This document shows, in pieces, positions 46,301 through 58,790 of a stretch of 64,000 bases of DNA. The notes beneath the pieces were generated by a model. That model had not been told where the DNA came from, did no database searches, and saw nothing but the letters and a program-made list of their open reading frames with translations. The DNA is taken from NCBI GenBank assembly GCA_032209605.1, contig JASFXZ010000044.1, positions 1,488,001-1,552,000 of the forward strand, given 5' to 3'. The stretch comes from Mactromeris polynyma (Eukaryota > Mollusca > Bivalvia > Venerida > Mactridae). Both the position numbers and the translations under genes were made by a program. The stretch's first letter is position 1; each line of letters opens with the position of its first letter.

Positions 46301-48357
46301 TTTAAAGTACCATTCTAAACATATTATAGACCGGGCATTAAAAATTAACAATTAAAACGGTTTATATTGAGTTATTTTACATCATTTCACGTGATAGCAA
46401 ATCATGCGTTCTTGTCAGCGTTGCGGGGTTTTATCACACCAGTGTATATTTCGTTTTATAACTTTGTCTGCGTTATACTGACCTCAATATGTACAAGTGT
46501 ATATCGTATCTTGCGTTTATCATTAAATAGTTTGACCTGATTTTCTGTTTCGTCATATACATGTATAAACCCTGCATAAATATTAATCTAGACTTCGAAC
46601 ATTAGACAATGGTCAAAACCTCTAGCTCGCCTTTTTATTATGATAATTGTCGCTGCAATACAAAGCGATCAGAATCGATGAACGTAATCACAGGTTTTCG
46701 TCAATGTTCTGTCAGCATAGTTCCTTTCATTTACATCAGTATTGTTATAGCTCACTGGAATCAACAGATGACGTATCCAGTCGCTTTTTGAGCTTAGTGA
46801 ACAGTACTACTTGCGAGTTAATATGTCAATGTTTTAAATCGTCTAAACAGAGATGAATGATATATATTTGTTTTTTTTGCAATCCTGAATCATTAATTTT
46901 CCAATGAGTAACCCTCATAACTTTGGTAGTTAAGTAAAAAAGCCATTTATCTTCTGATAAGGTACATGTAATACTATGGGGCTTTTCGATACAATTGTAT
47001 ATCGGTCATTCAAATTCATCACGCCCGAAAATTTATTTCGAACAATACACGGTTTCGTATAGCCCATTTCAAATTGACTTACCTGAGAAGATACATCGAA
47101 ACATGAAACTTATTTCGGATGATACCAATTATTCGAATAGAAGATTGTCGAAACATCGAGGTCCGACTGTAATTGTTATCATTATATTAATTGCTAGAAT
47201 TAACTTCCCCCGATTTCCGTCGATACAAATATCTACATATACATGTAAACTATTTTACAGATAAAGCTTGATTAATTGTCTATACATCCAAGTCCAACTC
47301 AATGGGAAACAACGATCATATTTATTTCCTATTCACATAAAGCGGTAATTATTGACGAATCAAGATGGTAGGTCGAGGAAATTAAAGATATTGACACACA
47401 TTTCTATTAGATGTACTTTTATTATCCTACATTAGTTAAGCTGAACTTTCCAAGGGATCTTATTCAACAAACATATTACTGAACAAAGGGTTTCTATCTC
47501 TGTAAATGTTATGACAAGCATATTGCAAATAATTGGGAGATCAGCTTGCTTAGGCAATAATTATAAAATTGTTTTGAATACCCTAACCATGAAAATGAGC
47601 CCTACTAAAAAGCTTTTAAGGATGTATGAATGGGGATGTTAGCAGAACATTTTACACTAGTATTACCACACAATAACAAATAAAACATCAACTACCTACC
47701 TACCTACAGGTCTACTAACCTAAAGTTTGCTGGGTATAGTTACGCCAAACATTTTTAAGGATGACCCAAGAGTCTAATAATTTAGGAATTAGGTAAATCG
47801 CGTAGTGTTTTCTCGACAGAGTACAAACATAGAGTAGCCCAGGGTTCCTGGAGTATAACGTATACTTACACTCAGCACTCAGGTCACACAATTTACTCAT
47901 CAGTCAGTAGTATGATACTAAGCATTTGAGTGTGGAAAATGCATGAAAATGTCAAATGAGTGCTGAATTGTCTTTTTGATCCAATATATTTGAGATATTA
48001 TGGTAATAGTTAGATATCACATCACTAACCAACAAACCAGTGTGCCAACTGATAAACACACACGGATACTGATCACACCTTTTTATCTTACTAAAATTTA
48101 ATCTCAAAGTATTTACAAATTAATTAAGTTGATGAAGTATAAACTCTTTACTTAAACCATGTTGGATCGCTTTTAAAAATCAACTGAAGTTGTCACATTT
48201 TCACTTAGTAACAACGTACATATAAGTGTATCAACTTGAATGACACAGTTTACCGCTAAATAAGTTTGACTATTCACTTTAAAATAGATATATGGTTGGT
48301 TATTGCAAAGTAAAATACTGTAATGTGTACCTTATCACGGCTCGATGATCCTCCCAT
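40336..48357 (-). CDS. OGFR-like gene with myristoylation-type exon 1 (locus 5)
   Basis: Exons: 1 48331-48357 (MGGSSSRDK), A 44067-44136 (DKNLRFYRNEIKSASLF), B 43172-43247 (GYTIEDMLKWEGDYSKLE, HDYIQW), C 42530-42599 (LFPIPDSRGMNSSAQQL), D 41284-41432 (RVLAAYKMMLDFYGMSLQCE, FQERYDNLN), E 40336-41095 (FRRITRILISLGELGYERFQ, MAYWIDAIKDKDERSKMY). The sum is 1152 bases, open for 383 codons. The domain lies at about residues 18-200 with the YWIDAI Trp near 183. The 180-residue tail begins with the paralog-conserved PTKVDEHV.T.AH block, then diverges and ends 86 residues earlier than locus 3. The N-terminus fits the myristoylation pattern. The intron before exon B has been partly replaced by a retroelement fragment that abuts the splice acceptor. 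The upstream ISRE-like motif is weakened (CGCAAACGAAAG). Intact by sequence. Confidence 0.86.
43258..43660 (-). repeat. RT-element 3' fragment next to exon B of locus 5
   Basis: On the minus strand it matches the 3' region of the element at 58791-60811 and ends CATATTCTCTCTCTTTT, which runs straight into ATTACAG, the acceptor of exon B. Blocks I and III have ordinary intron sequence here, so this is a block II-specific insertion that also removed part of the intron. An 18-bp direct repeat (CATGGTACGTTCTCATTC, twice) follows its other side. Confidence 0.7.
44285..44850 (-). repeat. 3' end of the RT element (block II)
   Basis: This is the paralog of 25803-26370. Here the match to the 58791-60811 element extends to ATACAGTGTGTCTGTCGTTATG on the minus strand. 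It lies directly upstream of exon A. The open frame at 44975-45181 beside it is not kept in blocks I and III. Confidence 0.65.
45430..45680 (-). repeat. tRNA-derived SINE with GGCGTTAAAC tail
   Basis: The minus strand runs from GCCCGGTAGACTCGGTAGGAG (tRNA-like head, with CTTTGAATCCGGGG as B box) through GACTACGGTTATTTGTCC to AAAAATGGCGTTAAACATAG. The 67-codon ORF inside is a by-product. It is absent from block I at the matching place (about 26.98 kb). Confidence 0.7.
47020..47175. mobile_element. One-ended Tigger-type remnant (block II)
   Basis: Paralog of 27745-27890, ending ACATCGAGGTCCGACTGTA. Confidence 0.45.
48331..48357 (-). CDS. Exon 1 of locus 5, N-myristoylation signal
   Basis: It reads M-G-G-S-S-S-R-D-K with the donor GTACAC and start context CAAAC ATG G. 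Compared with loci 3 and 6 several residues differ (VT to GS, YE to RD), yet Gly2, the Ser at position 6, the length and the phase are kept. That pattern suggests selection on the signal rather than on the exact residues. Confidence 0.73.
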
Positions 48358-48384
48358 GTTTGCATACGTTTCAAAACTTCCGTC

Positions 48385-48404
48385 TCCTTCTTTCGTTTGC
48401 GAAC
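48385..48404 (-). promoter_or_regulatory. Degenerate ISRE/ETS-like motif at locus 5 exon 1
   Basis: The gene strand reads GTTCGCAAACGAAAGAAGGA, preceded by TTCCGGAAA. One GAAA half is altered relative to loci 3 and 6. It lies 28 bases before the ATG. A second relic, GTGTTAACACGAAAGTAGAA, is at 48736-48755. Confidence 0.4.
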
Positions 48405-49989
48405 TTTCCGGAATCAAAGTACTGAACGGACTAACTATCGTCGAGAGAAAACGCAGCTGCATACATCATACATTTCCATCACATTTTAATATATTTTCCT
48501 GCGAATAGTCATTCTTGCTAAAGCGAGTACAATTCAAGCAAAACGTTTGAAGTATACGAATATTCGTAACAATAAATAACAGTAGCTTATGATCACGAAC
48601 GAACTAAAGATAATAAAACATTGACATGAAACCAACGATTGTGTTCCGTAGCCTTACTGAAGTCCGAGTACATTTAGTTGACACCAGTGCAGTACACGTT
48701 GTTCAAACATGTTTGTTTAATATCAACGTTTCGATTTCTACTTTCGTGTTAACACTGCCGAAATCAAAGTCCTGGACTAACATGCATACACAACAAACCC
48801 ACGCGGTCTCATAAAGGGAGATAATTATTGCATAAATTAGCATGTTTAAAGCAAATATTTAGACTATTAGGATTAAAAAACAATGATTGATTTAAACATT
48901 AAAATATAACAAAATACACTTATGTTGAAGTGTGTATTTTATGTATACATATTATTATATCAAGTACCGTTGAAGGGTGGACTTAAGAAACAGCTTGCTT
49001 AAACACTGTGGCCATCGTCTAGGGCAAATAGCGACATCAATATAAACATTTATGAAGAACGAATGAGTGTGATAGTAAACCGGGTTATTTTTATTGAAAT
49101 TATAGGTACTGAAATTAGTGATAAATGTAGCTAACTAGTACGAGCGCCAGATCATTGAAGTTTCCTATAGTCATTTGATTGTGGCCAATAATTCTACAGT
49201 TTCACCCAACATTCAAGGAAACGGACGGATGAGTCCGAAAAATGGAAGCGAAAAACATTTTTCAAATAATTGAATATACTGAAGTATAACATACCGATAT
49301 TTCATTAAAATTAGGTCTCTTCAAAGATCTGGCGCTCGAAATGGCTACATCGGTATTTCAAATAAGTACAATATTATCATATTAAAGATTTTCTGAAAAC
49401 ACCCAATCGATTGTTTTCAAAGAAATCTGCTTTAAATGCTGTATATACCGTACTTTTCCGTAGACAATGGCCACGGTGCTAAATATCCTAATACTTAAGT
49501 AATGGAGTAATTTTTTATCTGTTTGCATTTATTTTATTAGTATCACGGATTGTCAAATATTTAGTTACTTTGGTAAAATGCCATTTTAATCAGGCAGAAA
49601 CTTTTGGTACGTGAAATGATATTTACTGCTTAGTTATTCAATATCCAAATCATGACGTATGTGTGATATTGAAATATTATTTAATATTTATGTGCGCAAT
49701 AATATATTATCAATTTAAACACCACAATAGAAATTAAGTGGCACATAATTATTATCTAAGGATTATGATACATTACTATAGTTACATTGGCTACAACTGG
49801 CTGATTCTATAAAGTCACACATACTAATTAGTGAAGTGACTTCCTTGTTAACTATATTAAAACCAGAACACAGGCCAGGTTGGCAGAGGGTCGTTATTCC
49901 CAAGTATTTCGAAATATTGTTCATGCGTTATATGAAATGACCACTGTCGACAAGTAGCAATAATTGTTGCATATATAGTTACCATGCGT

Positions 49990-50060
49990 TTCTCTATCCT
50001 TTCAGTATAAAGTTTGGACTTTCTGTATCCAGTTATGGGGAATAACCTGAACATAAAACA
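49990..50060 (-). pseudogene. Relic OGFR-like exon C
   Basis: The minus strand reads TTCAGGTTATTCCCCATAAC, giving LFPITGY before homology fades. The upstream side (AACATACATTGTAT.ATGTTTAGCAGTG) matches the intron flank of exon C in locus 2 (11401-11460), not those of loci 3, 5 and 6. So it is a fragment of a locus-2-type copy between blocks II and III. Confidence 0.5.
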
Positions 50061-50139
50061 TACATTGTATCATGTTTAGCAGTGATAAAAATGAGTGTAC
50101 AATATACAAAGATAAAACATTTGGGGGCATGTCATGTTT

Positions 50140-50310
50140 TCCTGAAATTAATTATCAACAAGTACTGACTGGTCAGTCCGAAACCAGCTGACAAACTACT
50201 CCACATGAATCAGAGTGGACCGGGCCAAATGACCGTAGCCAAATGTCACAAGGACATGACCTGCCCTGCCCGGGAATCGAACTCGGACTTCCTAGGAGCC
50301 AGCTCAACAA
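50140..50310 (-). repeat. tRNA-derived SINE
   Basis: Minus strand: CCGAGTTCGATTCCCGGGCAG (B box), GGCTACGGTCATTTGGCC, CTGATTCATGTGGAG and TACTTGTTGATAATTAATTTC. Same family as 19405-19640. Confidence 0.68.
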
Positions 50311-53300
50311 ACATTGTTCCGTTGAAGAGAAATGTCCTTGGTGGTTACCGGAAGGTTTAATTTGTTTACACAACACTGATATGCAAATAGCAAAACCATG
50401 TTAGTACGGCTGTGCCGACAAACAGCAGTTTTCTTCTTCGTTAGTTTAGACCTATTTAGTTTACATCGATTTTGATTAATCTCGAGGACTTCTGTCGGGT
50501 TACTAACCATTGTTCACGGATAGTAAAATTCGCCGTTCAACCTTGGGATTTTTATTTACGACCTTCGGATCAGGGGTCAGGCGTTTTACCCCTGTGTCGA
50601 TGTGATTCCATAGGTTGTCGCCCGTATCATTTCTTTCCCGTTGATGGTGTAAACATTTATAGGGAGTACATATCAGCTTTATCTCTCATTTTTTGATAGC
50701 GACTTATTGGTATTACCGCACTTCGGACCAATGTGGACTGATAACAGTAGCTGGAAATGTACCATGTTGTTCGATTGTCGAACTGTTAGCAGTCAATCGT
50801 ATACGATGGAACTAATGCTTTAATAGTATTATAAAACGTTAAACAATTTTAAACACGTTTTACATGCATATTTTTGAGTGGTAGATCAGCTATAGCACAA
50901 TGAGATCTAACCACATGGCAATTTTGGCCGTCAGGTTTGTCTTGGGAGTTAACTTATGAAGGATTTTACCTGGCACGAGTGTTTGCATGTCAAGTGGTAG
51001 TATTACTATCTTTGTTTGATTCCAATGAAGCACTTGCTTCACCATTTACAAAACTTGATATTTGTACAGGTATAGTCCTCGGGCTTTCCATTCCATCAGC
51101 ACAACTAGAATCCGTTGCATGATCGTCTGTAGCATCATGATCATGTACATTACATGTGACCGAGTTTTCCACTCCATCTGTATAACTAGCATCGGATATA
51201 CGCTTTTTAGTTTTCGCATAAGAAGCCGAATGATCTTCATAGATCTTAGTGATGAAGCTAGCGTCACTCATTCCAAATTCCTCAGTTGCTTTTGACTTAG
51301 GTGAATGTCTGCTCTGTCCAACCTTTTTGTTTTTGATTTGAATTATTTGCTGTATTCATGTCTATACCTTTGTTGTTATGTATTACATTATCAGGAAATT
51401 CACTTCCATAAGGAGAGCAGATTGCACCATGCGCTTGTGTCTGTACATGTTCATCAACTTTAGTTGGTATGCAATTTGAACCAGTGTAATTACTTTCTGT
51501 TTTGTATGCAAAAGAAACTGGTTGACGTTTGTTTAAATTGGCGTAATTCTTGTACACCATGGACCTCTCATCCTCATTCTTTATAGCATCAATCCAATAC
51601 GCCATACAACCGTCATTCACATTAGGTAACTGCTTATTGTCAAAAACCTCTTTCAACAGGAAAGTGACCCATGGAACCTGAAATCTTTCGTAACCAAGTT
51701 CGCCAAGGGATATCAATATCCTTGTTATGCGTCGGAAGTTGTGAGTTGATCTGGAAAGAGAAGATGCAAGCTAAATAGAAAGATACATGGTATATACTGC
51801 AACCTGTTCTAACTGACAATCTGGATGTTGTAATATAAAAGGCAATTGGCTGAATTGAAACTACAATACATTTGTGAAGAGAATACAATAAGATAAGAAA
51901 GAGATAATAACAACTCTTACATTGTGTTACCTGTAAAGATTGTCGTACCGTTCTTGAAACGTACGTTTTCTACGCACATCGCCAGTATGTTCACATTGCA
52001 AGGACATACCATAAAATATAACATCATTTTGTATGCAGAATGAACACGTTTACCAGCAAGTACATCTTCACGAATTGCCTAGAATATGGAACTTAATCTT
52101 TAAAATTGAGTTATTGCATGAATGAGGTTTGCACTATAAGCTGTACCCTAGTGATTTTATTCTCATTGCATCCACGAATTAAGTTATACAGGTGTTCAAA
52201 ATCTAACCATTAATTTACTTTGAATAAGTATAATTTAACGTCATTATCAACCCATTTCAAGAGATAAATAGTATCCATCAGGCAATAATTGTTTTTGTAC
52301 TTGTAATTGATAAATTATTTTGCGCACAGTCTGTCTTTCACGTACCCGATAATTTGCACCTACACTCCCATTTATTCAGTCATGAAGAAAACATTTTGTT
52401 TTTCTTAAAGACATGTTGTTAAAGATCTGTACAGGTCATAGTAGCAGTTTTTATAATAATTTAACGATTAACGTATTTGTATTTACTGTCAATGCAATTC
52501 ATTTATGTCACAGTAAAGACACAAACACAGGTGTGGATTGGAAATATCTGACACAAAACCAATGTCAGACGTTTTACCAAATATATAAGTAGTTAAGTAA
52601 ACACACAATAAACTATCAGTGTGACATAAAGTTGGACACAGCAAACATTTACACAATACGAATCACACAAAATCCGCCCGATTGCCAAAATCATTTGCCT
52701 GAATCTATAAAACATAACTAGACTTAGTTCTCTTTGGCACATTGCATACTGTGGTTTGAAATATAGGACAAAAACGAATAGTTCCCAGTTATACACAAGA
52801 GTATATATGTCCAACGATTAGGTAGATAAAAAGTCAACTAAATAATTGTGACATAAATATTTCTATAATTATGCGCCTATACAGGTTGCGTGAAGTAAAT
52901 GTAAACACATATACATTTACTTCAGGGGTTGTCAAACACTTTGTACACGACGTTTCCACACTCAAGGAGATGGACTTTAAACTCCGTTTCCTAAAGTAAC
53001 AGTGTACCCTTTTATTTTATTTTGTTGAAATAAAATACGTTTGCACAACACGCGTTTAAACTAATGCAGTTTAAAAATGCTATTATGCAAGGGATTTCTC
53101 TTGTTTGAAGATGAATTCATACATGTTTCACCTTTGCCTCCTCCTCAAACAATGGTTGGGCAGTGGAATTTATCCCTCGACTGCCTGATATTGGAAACAG
53201 CCTAATACAACATTTAGGTATACGTGATTTAAGTAGTATAGTATGAAGATTTCTAAGTACGTAATGTATGTTCTTATTAAACGTCAACATAATACGCCGC

Positions 53301-54824
53301 CGTTTCATGACCAGCAAGCAAATAAATGACCCAATTAAGAAATATGATACACGGAACTATATATGCATCTACATGTTTGTAGAGACAAAACTGATTTTAT
53401 GTCTGAGATGGTAACATAAAAAACGTAGCCCATGAATCATCCTGATAAACTGTTCGTTGGTATAACCATTCCTACTCCTAAAAATGACCCATGCACAGGA
53501 AATAATTGAGTGGGAAATTTGCGCAGCTTATTAATAGTTTAAACTTGTATGACCAAACAGTGAGAAATAACAAACTACATGTATTTACATGAACCTACCT
53601 ACAAACCCACAAAATGTTTGCTGGGTAGCATTACGCCAAACAAACATATTTTAAAGACAGTCCTTATTAACCTGTGTAAAGTTTGTTTAGCATATAACCT
53701 CAAACAATATTATAAATAAATGAAAACATTGGATAGTGTGTAAAATTTGATAACCTTGTTATAAGGAAATAAGATTTCGGCAAAATAATACTTTGAGCGG
53801 CATTATAATTTAACCAGCTAGCAAATCTACCGTCTGCTCCTTACCATTTTATGTTATCATGTTTACTCTCTAGTTTCAAATAGTCACCTTCCCAATTTTA
53901 GCATATCTTCTATTTTGTAACCTGTAATAAAACTAATAAAAAGATACGAAAACACAATGCGGCACATCCAGTGGCAGATTTATACCCAATAATCTTAGAT
54001 ATAACATAAAATGTCTACATTCGAGGGTATACAGGGTTTGCTCTACAAGAGATTGGAGCAATGTTTATATTTCAAGTGGGTTACATATATAATATAGAAG
54101 GGACGATCACCTATATATGACTATCGCAAAATATCATGTGGTTCGATCCAAAACGACATGATACGTTCTCATTCACAGATTTGAGTGATGATTCGAGAAC
54201 CAAATTATCATGCCAGCGGTTACTGGTATTTTAAAGTTACGGAAAATGTAAGGGTAATTTCATAATAATATTTATTTTTGCAATGAGGCGTTAAGTCATA
54301 TACACAACCAGGATCATGTAGTGACGTTTCCAGCTATTAGAGATGAGTAATACACCAGGTGCCTATTGTTATTTGGGTATAGGTAGAATCCTGATTATAA
54401 CCATCGATATTCCGCAAGCCAACTGAAAAAAATCCTCACATACCTTCAAATACAATAACATGAAGACAAACAAAACATCAAAGTTCCATAAGTGTGCGAT
54501 TTAGAGGTACAAATTATATATACATGAATCAATGGCAGTGCCAGGGCCTAGATACTATCTGTATACGAAACTAAAATTTGAGTGTTTTCTTTTGGTTCTG
54601 CATAATCATATTTACCTACCAAACAGATAGTCTGACTTGATTTCATTGCGATAAAATCGCAAATTCTTGTCTTGTATCGTATCAAATTCCTTAAAACAAA
54701 ACAAACAACACCGTAAATACATAACTAACGTTGCCAAACAAGTAATATGAATGTGATATATTCACAGAGGTCTGAAACGTCCATAAAGTTTATTGAAGGG
54801 CTATACAGTCAAACAGGGCCACGC

Positions 54825-55400
54825 AATGATGATGAACGAGCGAAATAATAAGTTGCTACAAGGAAAGCCACATACATGAGATATACACAGAACTCCGGAA
54901 AAAAATCTATAACACATTTGAGGAGGCTCAAGGGTACATAAGTAAGGAATCAGGGGCGCAAGGTATGGCCTCGTCAACCATAACGGATAACTAGGAGAAT
55001 CAAAGAAGGTAAACTGGGGGATTTAATGGATGGAATACATCACAGGACAAGTCAAGACAGTTGGCAACAATAGGCCGAAAGTGGGAAGAAAATAACATGA
55101 ACACTATACAAAGTGAAAGAATAGTACAGGGGAAAGGGAAATTTAACATACATTTAAAACACATAATAACCACACAACGATTTACAACCGTTTAATTGTC
55201 TCTAAAACTACGGGGGTTTGAATCGATTTAACAGCTATTTAACCTCACACGTAATCGCTATATGGTAATTGATTTCCAACACCTATACATAAATGGCCTA
55301 AGTAGGCAGTAAGTAAACATTAAAAGCAATTAACCATTACGTACATAACAACAGACACACTGTATAATTAAGCTCGAATGAAACTTAAATGTTATTTCAA
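54825..55400 (-). repeat. 3' end of the RT element (block III)
   Basis: Paralog of 25803-26370 and 44285-44850, in intron 1 of the locus 6 pseudogene just upstream of exon A. Confidence 0.65.
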
Positions 55401-55894
55401 GTAGGGAATTTATACACATATAATAACATGACTATAAGAAAAGAGTTAAGGTTAGTAGGAAATAGTCAATCGGCCATTAATGTCAGACCAATTATTGGTT
55501 AGAGAAAGCACTTGAATCTTTAATCATCTTAGGTGGTGGATAAATGGTAATTGCAAATCACCCAAAGTGCATTTCATTTCACGAAATAACTTTCTTTTAG
55601 TTTGATAACGATGCGTTCTTGGGCCAATTATCGCCCATTTTAAACTGCAAAACGGAAGTAGGAATGTCCTGTGAGTTCATTGGAATTTCTGACAAGTCGG
55701 AGAGGATTTGCTACTACCAAGGAATGAAATTAGTCGTCATTAAGCGTACATGTACAAGGTATGAAACAATTAATGCATTTTTTTCAGTGCAGAGATTGAC
55801 CGATTCAAAAGCATAATTATAGGTGTATATGAATTGCAAAAGAAAGTTGGGAGTTAAGCTTTTTTGAAGAGAGATTAGCACTTTTTTTTCTCTG

Positions 55895-56085
55895 GGTTTA
55901 ACGCCATTTTTTTTTTTTAATTATGCATAGTGGTCCGTCGACATAACTGTTTTCCAGGAATAAATTATCAACTTCAACACACACCTCCGCAAGCATCTGG
56001 CAAATTCTAAACAGAGATCAGAGGTGGGGGACAAATGACCGTAGCCAAATGTCATGGAAGTACGCGACATGCTCCAGACAAGCTA
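55895..56085 (-). repeat. tRNA-derived SINE, head-truncated
   Basis: The minus strand ends AATGGCGTTAAACCCAGAG and contains GGCTACGGTCATTTGTCC and TTTATTCCTGGAAAACAG. The tRNA-like head is missing. It occupies the same relative place as the SINE at 45430 in block II. Confidence 0.62.
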
Positions 56086-56399
56086 AAATGTGCACTCGCA
56101 TCGGCATTGAGTACGCGTTCATCTCGCAATGGTAGGAATTCGGATAAACTTTAGTTTATGAATCTATTTGACCTTTAGATGATCGCAAAATGCTACATAT
56201 TTGTCGTAGACCGATACGTAAAAGTCGGCCATGTTTGTTTGGATTTCTGACAGCGCGTATTAATATGTGATGAGGCCCTAATTTGCATAAATAATCCACA
56301 AGTGTATTACAAGAAATAATGCATAGGTTATAATCACTCCCGCGCCGTATGTTATGTAATAAATGAAGTATACATTTGAAGTGTCAACTACGACGGAAC

Positions 56400-56545
56400 A
56401 AAATTCAATTTCGAACAATACACGGTTTCGAATAGCCCATTTCAATTTGACTTACCTGAGAAGATACATCGAAACCTGATACATATTTCGGATTATACCA
56501 ATTATTCGGATAGAAGATTGTCGCATACTCGAGGTCCGACTGTAA
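56400..56545. mobile_element. One-ended Tigger-type remnant (block III)
   Basis: Paralog of 27745-27890; it ends CTCGAGGTCCGACTGTA. Confidence 0.45.
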
Positions 56546-58142
56546 TTGTTATCATTACAGTACATGTGCTTGAATTAATTTCTCCCGATTACCGACGATA
56601 CAAATATCATCATGTATACTATCTTAAAGCTTAAACTTGATTAATTGTCAATACATCCAAGTCCATCTCAATGGAAAACGACGATCACATGCATTTCCTA
56701 TTCACATAAAGCGGTAAGTATTGACGAATTAATATGGGAGGCCGAGGAAATTAAAGTAATTGACAAAGACAACCATTAAATGTACTTTTATTAACCTACA
56801 TTAATTAAACTGAACTTTAAAGGGGGCCGTATTCAACATACATTTTACTGCACAAATGGTATATATCTCTCTAAATGTTATGACAAGCATATTGCAAATA
56901 ATTGGGAGGTTAGCTTAGGCCATAATTATACAATTGTTTGGAATACCCTAACCATGAAAATGACCCCTACTAAAATGTTTTAATGGTGTATGAATGGGGA
57001 TGTTAGCAGAATAATTTTCACTAGTACAACCACAAAATAACAAATAAAAAATCAACTTCCTACCTACCTACCTCCAGGTCTACCAACCTAAAGTGTGCAG
57101 GGTATAGTTACGCCAAAATGTGTTTAAGGATGACCATAGAGTCTCATAATTTAGGTTTTAGGTAAATCGCGTAGTGTCTTCTTGACAGAGTACAAACATA
57201 GAGTAGCCCAGGGTTCCTGGAGTATACGTATACTTACACTCAGCACTCAGATCAAACAATTTACTTATCAATCAGTAGTATGATACTAAGTAGTTGAGAG
57301 TAGAAATACATGAAAATGTCAAATGAGTGCTGAATTTTCGTTTTGGTCCATTATATTTGAGATATTATGGTAATAATAAGATATGGGAGTAATGTTTGGG
57401 TTCGAGTGCCACACTCCGCACTAAGACTAAATAATTACTCCCTTATCTAATGTTACATTCAAATCCATTCGAAAAATATGGTCATAAAGAATTTTCACCA
57501 CTCATTTGACATTTTCACGCAGTTTCCACATTAAATATCAGGTTAATAAGAACACATTTTGTGATTTGTGATTTGAGTGTTAGTATCCGTTATAATTCCT
57601 GACCCTGTTTATATATAAATTTATTTTAACCAGACACCATCAACATCCTCTAATGGAGTTCAGTCGTTCGTCGTACTTAGCTGACGATCATTAACGGATT
57701 TGTACGGATATTTACGAGCGTCACGAAATTATCGTTCACCTGTATTAAATTATGAAATGAAATATCATCACTTACCAAGAAACCAGTGTGCCAACTGGTA
57801 AACAAACAAGGATAATGATCACACGTGTTTCTCATACGAACACTTATTTCGATGTATTTACAAACTGAAGTATTTAGTTTATGTAGGCCTAGAATACACC
57901 CTTTACTCAAACATTGTTGTCTCGCTAATAAACTTCAATTGACATTGACACATTTTCTCCCAGTAACTACGTAAATAAAATTGTGTATTGAATGTCACCG
58001 TTTATCGCTAAATTAACGCGAAGTTTGACTATTCACTTCAAAAAAGATTTATGGTTTGTTATTTCAAAGTAAAATACTGTAATGTGTACCTTTTCACAAC
58101 TCGATGTTACTCCCATGTTTGTATAAGTTTCAAAGCTTCGCG

Positions 58143-58162
58143 ATCTACTTTCGTTTTCGAAC
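58143..58162 (-). promoter_or_regulatory. ISRE/ETS-like motif at locus 6 exon 1
   Basis: The gene strand reads GTTCGAAAACGAAAGTAGAT after TTCCGGAA, 27 bases before the ATG. It is still intact although the gene is broken. A second, weaker copy (GTTGAAAACAAAAGTAGAAA) is at 58490-58508. Confidence 0.5.
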
Positions 58163-58790
58163 TTCCGGAATCAAAGTACTAAACGGACTATCGATCGTCG
58201 AGACAACAACAACTACATGTATACATTTTTATTCCATATTAATATATTATCCTGCGAATATTCATTCTTGCTAAAGCGAGTTCAATTCAAGCAATTTTTT
58301 GAATTATACGAATAGGCCTATTAGTAACAATAAATTACAGAATATTCTAACCACTAAGGAACTATAGATAATTAAACGTTAACATGAAACAAACGTTAGT
58401 GTTCCGTAGCCTTACTGAAGGCCTAGTACATTAATTGGACATCAGTATAGTACACGAAGCTCCAATATGTCTGTATATTTTCAAAATGTTTCTACTTTTG
58501 TTTTCAACCCGTCGAAATCAAAGTACTGGGCATACACAACAAACCCACTCGGCCTTATAAAGGGAGATTAACAATGCACATGTTTAATGCAAATATTTAG
58601 ACCATCAGGATTGAAAAACAATGATTTATTTAAGCATAAGGTAAATTAACAACATACACTGATGTTGAAGCTTGTATTTTATGTATAAATTCTTCAGAAA
58701 CAGCTTGTTAAAATACTGTGGCTGTCGTCTAGGGCAAATAACGATATTTATTGTAGACATTTGTAAATGAACGAGTGAGTGTGACGGAAA

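Larger units (their letters stand above)
35310..49640. repeat. Segmental duplication block II
   Basis: It matches block I in order from ATGACAACATTTTATCCATG (35.3 kb) through GGGCCTACATATGAAAT (36.07 kb), TTCATGAGTTCCATTATTTG (38.33 kb), the OGFR exons, TCGAGGTCCGACTGTA (47.17 kb) and CGAGCGCCAGATCATTGAAG (49.14 kb). Differences include a MITE at 35498 and a retroelement fragment at 43258. The stretches 36.1-37.6 and 45.7-48.2 kb hold no additional gene. Confidence 0.85.
50990..58116 (-). pseudogene. OGFR-like gene, frameshifted (locus 6)
   Basis: All six exons are recognisable: 1 58090-58116 (MGVTSSCEK), A 54620-54689 (DKNLRFYRNEIKSDYLF), B 53845-53921, C 53132-53201 (LFPISGSRGINSTAQPLFE), D 51931-52078, E 51297-51750 (FRRITRILISLGELGYERFQ, MAYWIDAIKNEDERSMVY). 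Exon B is 77 bases where all other copies have 76. An extra T after CTAAAAT shifts the frame, and a TGA follows at once. Exon D is 148 bases, not 149 (TTATATTTTATGG in place of TTAGATTTTTATGG). Exon E has a deletion near 51335 that changes frame; the old tail (ISDASYTDGVENS, DHATDSSCADGMES) continues in another frame to 50990. Three independent lesions make a working product very unlikely. Splice sites and the promoter motif are still intact, so transcription may persist. Confidence 0.85.
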
